A stretch of DNA of 64,000 nt from Sclerurus mexicanus. Lineage: Eukaryota; Chordata; Aves; Passeriformes; Furnariidae. The stretch is taken from positions 4,036,516 to 4,100,515 of the forward strand of contig VWZF01000445.1 of the NCBI GenBank assembly GCA_013396755.1. Direction: 5' to 3'. The stretch's first letter is position 1; every line of letters starts with the position of its first letter. The notes under the pieces were generated by a model. That model was given only the letters and a program-made list of their open reading frames with translations, did no database searches and was not told where the DNA came from. Positions 62,051 through 64,000 of this stretch are shown here, one piece after another. The position numbers and the translations under genes are program-made.

Positions 62051-62859
62051 GACGATTGGGTCAAACCTTTATGTGTGATATTGCTATAATTAAAATTCAT
62101 AATTCTTGCGAAAGGTATGCCTCTCTTAGAGGTAATGACTTAAAGAGTTCAAATATTCATTAAAACACTTTGGTTTCTTAGACATCATCCTCATTAAATT
62201 ATTTGCTTATTAATTTTCTTCTTTTCTGCATTTTTTATGTTTTGTAATAGCACTAAGCAAAACAATCTGGACTGCTTAGAAATATTTTGGCTTTCCTAAG
62301 AACTTGAATTGCAGTAAGATGGGAAAGTAATGGGTGGAATAAGAACTCATTTTTTTCTGAGGTTTAAATTAAGATTTCTCTTGTTCATTTTACAAAAGCC
62401 TATTTCTATTGAGTAGAGCAAACACATTATTCAAGACAGTCAGCCACACACAAGACAGAGCTATAAACTACCTCCGAGACAGGACATTTATCCTACACAT
62501 ACAAGGGACTTGTGGGTTTTTCCCACATAATAGTCTGAAAAAACTACTATTACAGGAATTTTATTATTATTATTTTCATGCCAGAGGACCAAGCTCAAGA
62601 TGGTAAGGGTTTTACAAAAATGTATTTTGAGAGAGTCCTTTTTTTTTGTAAAGCACACAATTTAAATAGACAAGACAGGAATCAGAAGTGGGGGTCTGCC
62701 AAATAAAGACTTATTACCTAGAGTTTTGCAGAATTTTTTGTAGTGTTTTGTTATTATGTTTATTGGTATCTAATCTCAACAGCAGCTCTGATCTGAAAAC
62801 AGGAACACTAATGACTAAATCTTGTATTTTAGATTTTGCTGAATGCTGAAAATAACTAA

Positions 62860-62865
<6 letters not shown>

Positions 62866-62894
<29 letters not shown>
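62866..62894 (+). repeat. (TG)n microsatellite
   Basis: Uninterrupted TG dinucleotide run of about 14.5 units. Likely polymorphic. Confidence 0.97.
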
Positions 62895-62896
<2 letters not shown>

Positions 62897-64000
62897 TTTT
62901 GTGTATTAAGGTCTGAAAAACATAAAATCATGCTGAGATCCTTACAGCATAGAATACATGTGGGATGTGCTTGGTTTTTGGTTTTATATTTTGGAATGCC
63001 ATGTCTTACAGAATTCCTACTCTCTCATTTCTTGGCCCAGGAAGCACATACTGCATGAGAACAACTAGAAATAATAGCTTGGAATAACAGCATATGAGGG
63101 CCATAGCCATAAACACAACACCTCTGAGGCCATTAAATCTCTATCACTGTTTTTGAAATACTCCATCATTTAAAGAGTGTTTAAGACTCACTAACAGACA
63201 GATGGCAAACTCACAAAAGCTATGTTTTGCTAGGAAAATAAGCTGAAGATTTTAAAAAATGTACTAAACTAGTGTCATAAAGGATAGTTATTTTTTCCTT
63301 TGGTTTGTGTCTGGAATTCAGATGTGTCAGGAGCTAAGATCTCACCTGAGTCTGTTAGATTAGTCCTAATCACTTTATGAGCCCTGCACATGATGAGTCT
63401 TAAAGGTCTGGTTATCCCAGTTGAGATTATGTTGAGCTTTATAGCATGTATACGAAAAAATTATTTTCAATGATCAGGTTATGGCATGTCATCTATCTCC
63501 AGCCACAAATGACTCAGTTTGGTAGTCAACCTTTAAAAAAAGATTATTTTAAAAATCCTTTTTTCATTCAGAGCCATGTGCCTTATGGCTGCTAGGTATG
63601 AACTTCAAATAAAACACCATCTCATTTTAGTAATATTGCATGGTGTGGAATTGTCCACTGAAATTTCAGCAGTACACTTGACTTGCCTAAAGGGTATGAT
63701 ATACATAATTTCAATAAGCCAGTAGCATTTTAGAGGTTGAATTGGAAAGTGATTCACTCCTGGATACCCTTACTGTACTGCTGATAAATCAGATACGAAA
63801 GAATTTGTGATTCAAATTAAAACTTGTTTCAAGTGAAAGATACACTTTATCATTGCTGAATCCTGAAGAAAGGTACGACAAGCCAGCTAGATTTTGTTGT
63901 GAAACATATGCAATAATATTAAATAAATTATAGACTCATGCTGTGTATTTTTGGTTCCACGATGTAAGGGAGGCAGGGGAGCAGACACACGTTCAGCAGG

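Larger units (their letters stand above)
60004..64000. other. Intergenic DNA, part 6 (right edge)
   Basis: AT-rich. Apart from the possible repeat tail at 61945 and the TG microsatellite at 62866, nothing is recognisable. Confidence 0.55.

Noticed and set aside
10331..64000. Exons of GK, TASL, TAB3 or IL1RAPL1
   Set aside because: I looked for their conserved blocks in the available frames and saw none; these neighbours, if syntenic, lie outside the window.

Overview
This is a 64 kb piece of vertebrate nuclear DNA, almost certainly from a bird and probably a passerine. The reasons are: CR1 LINE fragments in the typical avian 3'-end form, solo LTRs of a type I associate with songbirds, and one recognisable protein-coding gene, NR0B1 (DAX1), which has only a short N-terminal region instead of the long repeated N-terminus of mammalian DAX1. 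The identification rests on reading conserved protein and repeat motifs by eye; no search was run.

Layout. 1-7250 is non-coding sequence downstream of NR0B1. It holds a decayed non-CR1 LINE whose C-terminal zinc-finger end is still readable (about 2500-2805, minus strand). 7250-9850 is NR0B1 on the minus strand: two coding exons (9189-9717 and 7397-7641) split by a 1.55 kb intron, together encoding 257 residues. The intron carries a CR1 3' fragment and a long A/T homopolymer containing a 6-base assembly gap. Exon 1 and the promoter lie in a CpG-rich island (about 8840-10330). A clear TATA box (9838-9846) sits directly beside an interrupted CA/TG microsatellite (9855-9935).

10.3-64 kb is about 54 kb of AT-rich sequence in which I find no convincing coding exon. 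In mammals NR0B1 lies between IL1RAPL1 and TASL/GK. If synteny holds, this stretch is the intergenic DNA upstream of NR0B1, where distal enhancers would be expected. What can be named in it is repeats: two old MIR-type SINEs (27.44-27.67 kb and 59.83-60.0 kb), a CR1 reverse-transcriptase fragment split by a solo LTR (34.49-35.48 kb), a second copy of that LTR with an intact 5-bp target duplication (39.71-40.46 kb), a CR1 3' end (43.01-43.16 kb), a decayed antisense CR1 (47.16-47.34 kb), simple repeats and a few small palindromes or tandem duplications.

There is no operon, CRISPR array, rRNA, or tRNA that I could recognise, and no evidence of a new multi-gene system. The most useful observations are the microsatellite at the NR0B1 TATA box, the zinc-finger LINE relic and the dated order of insertions at 34.5-35.5 kb.
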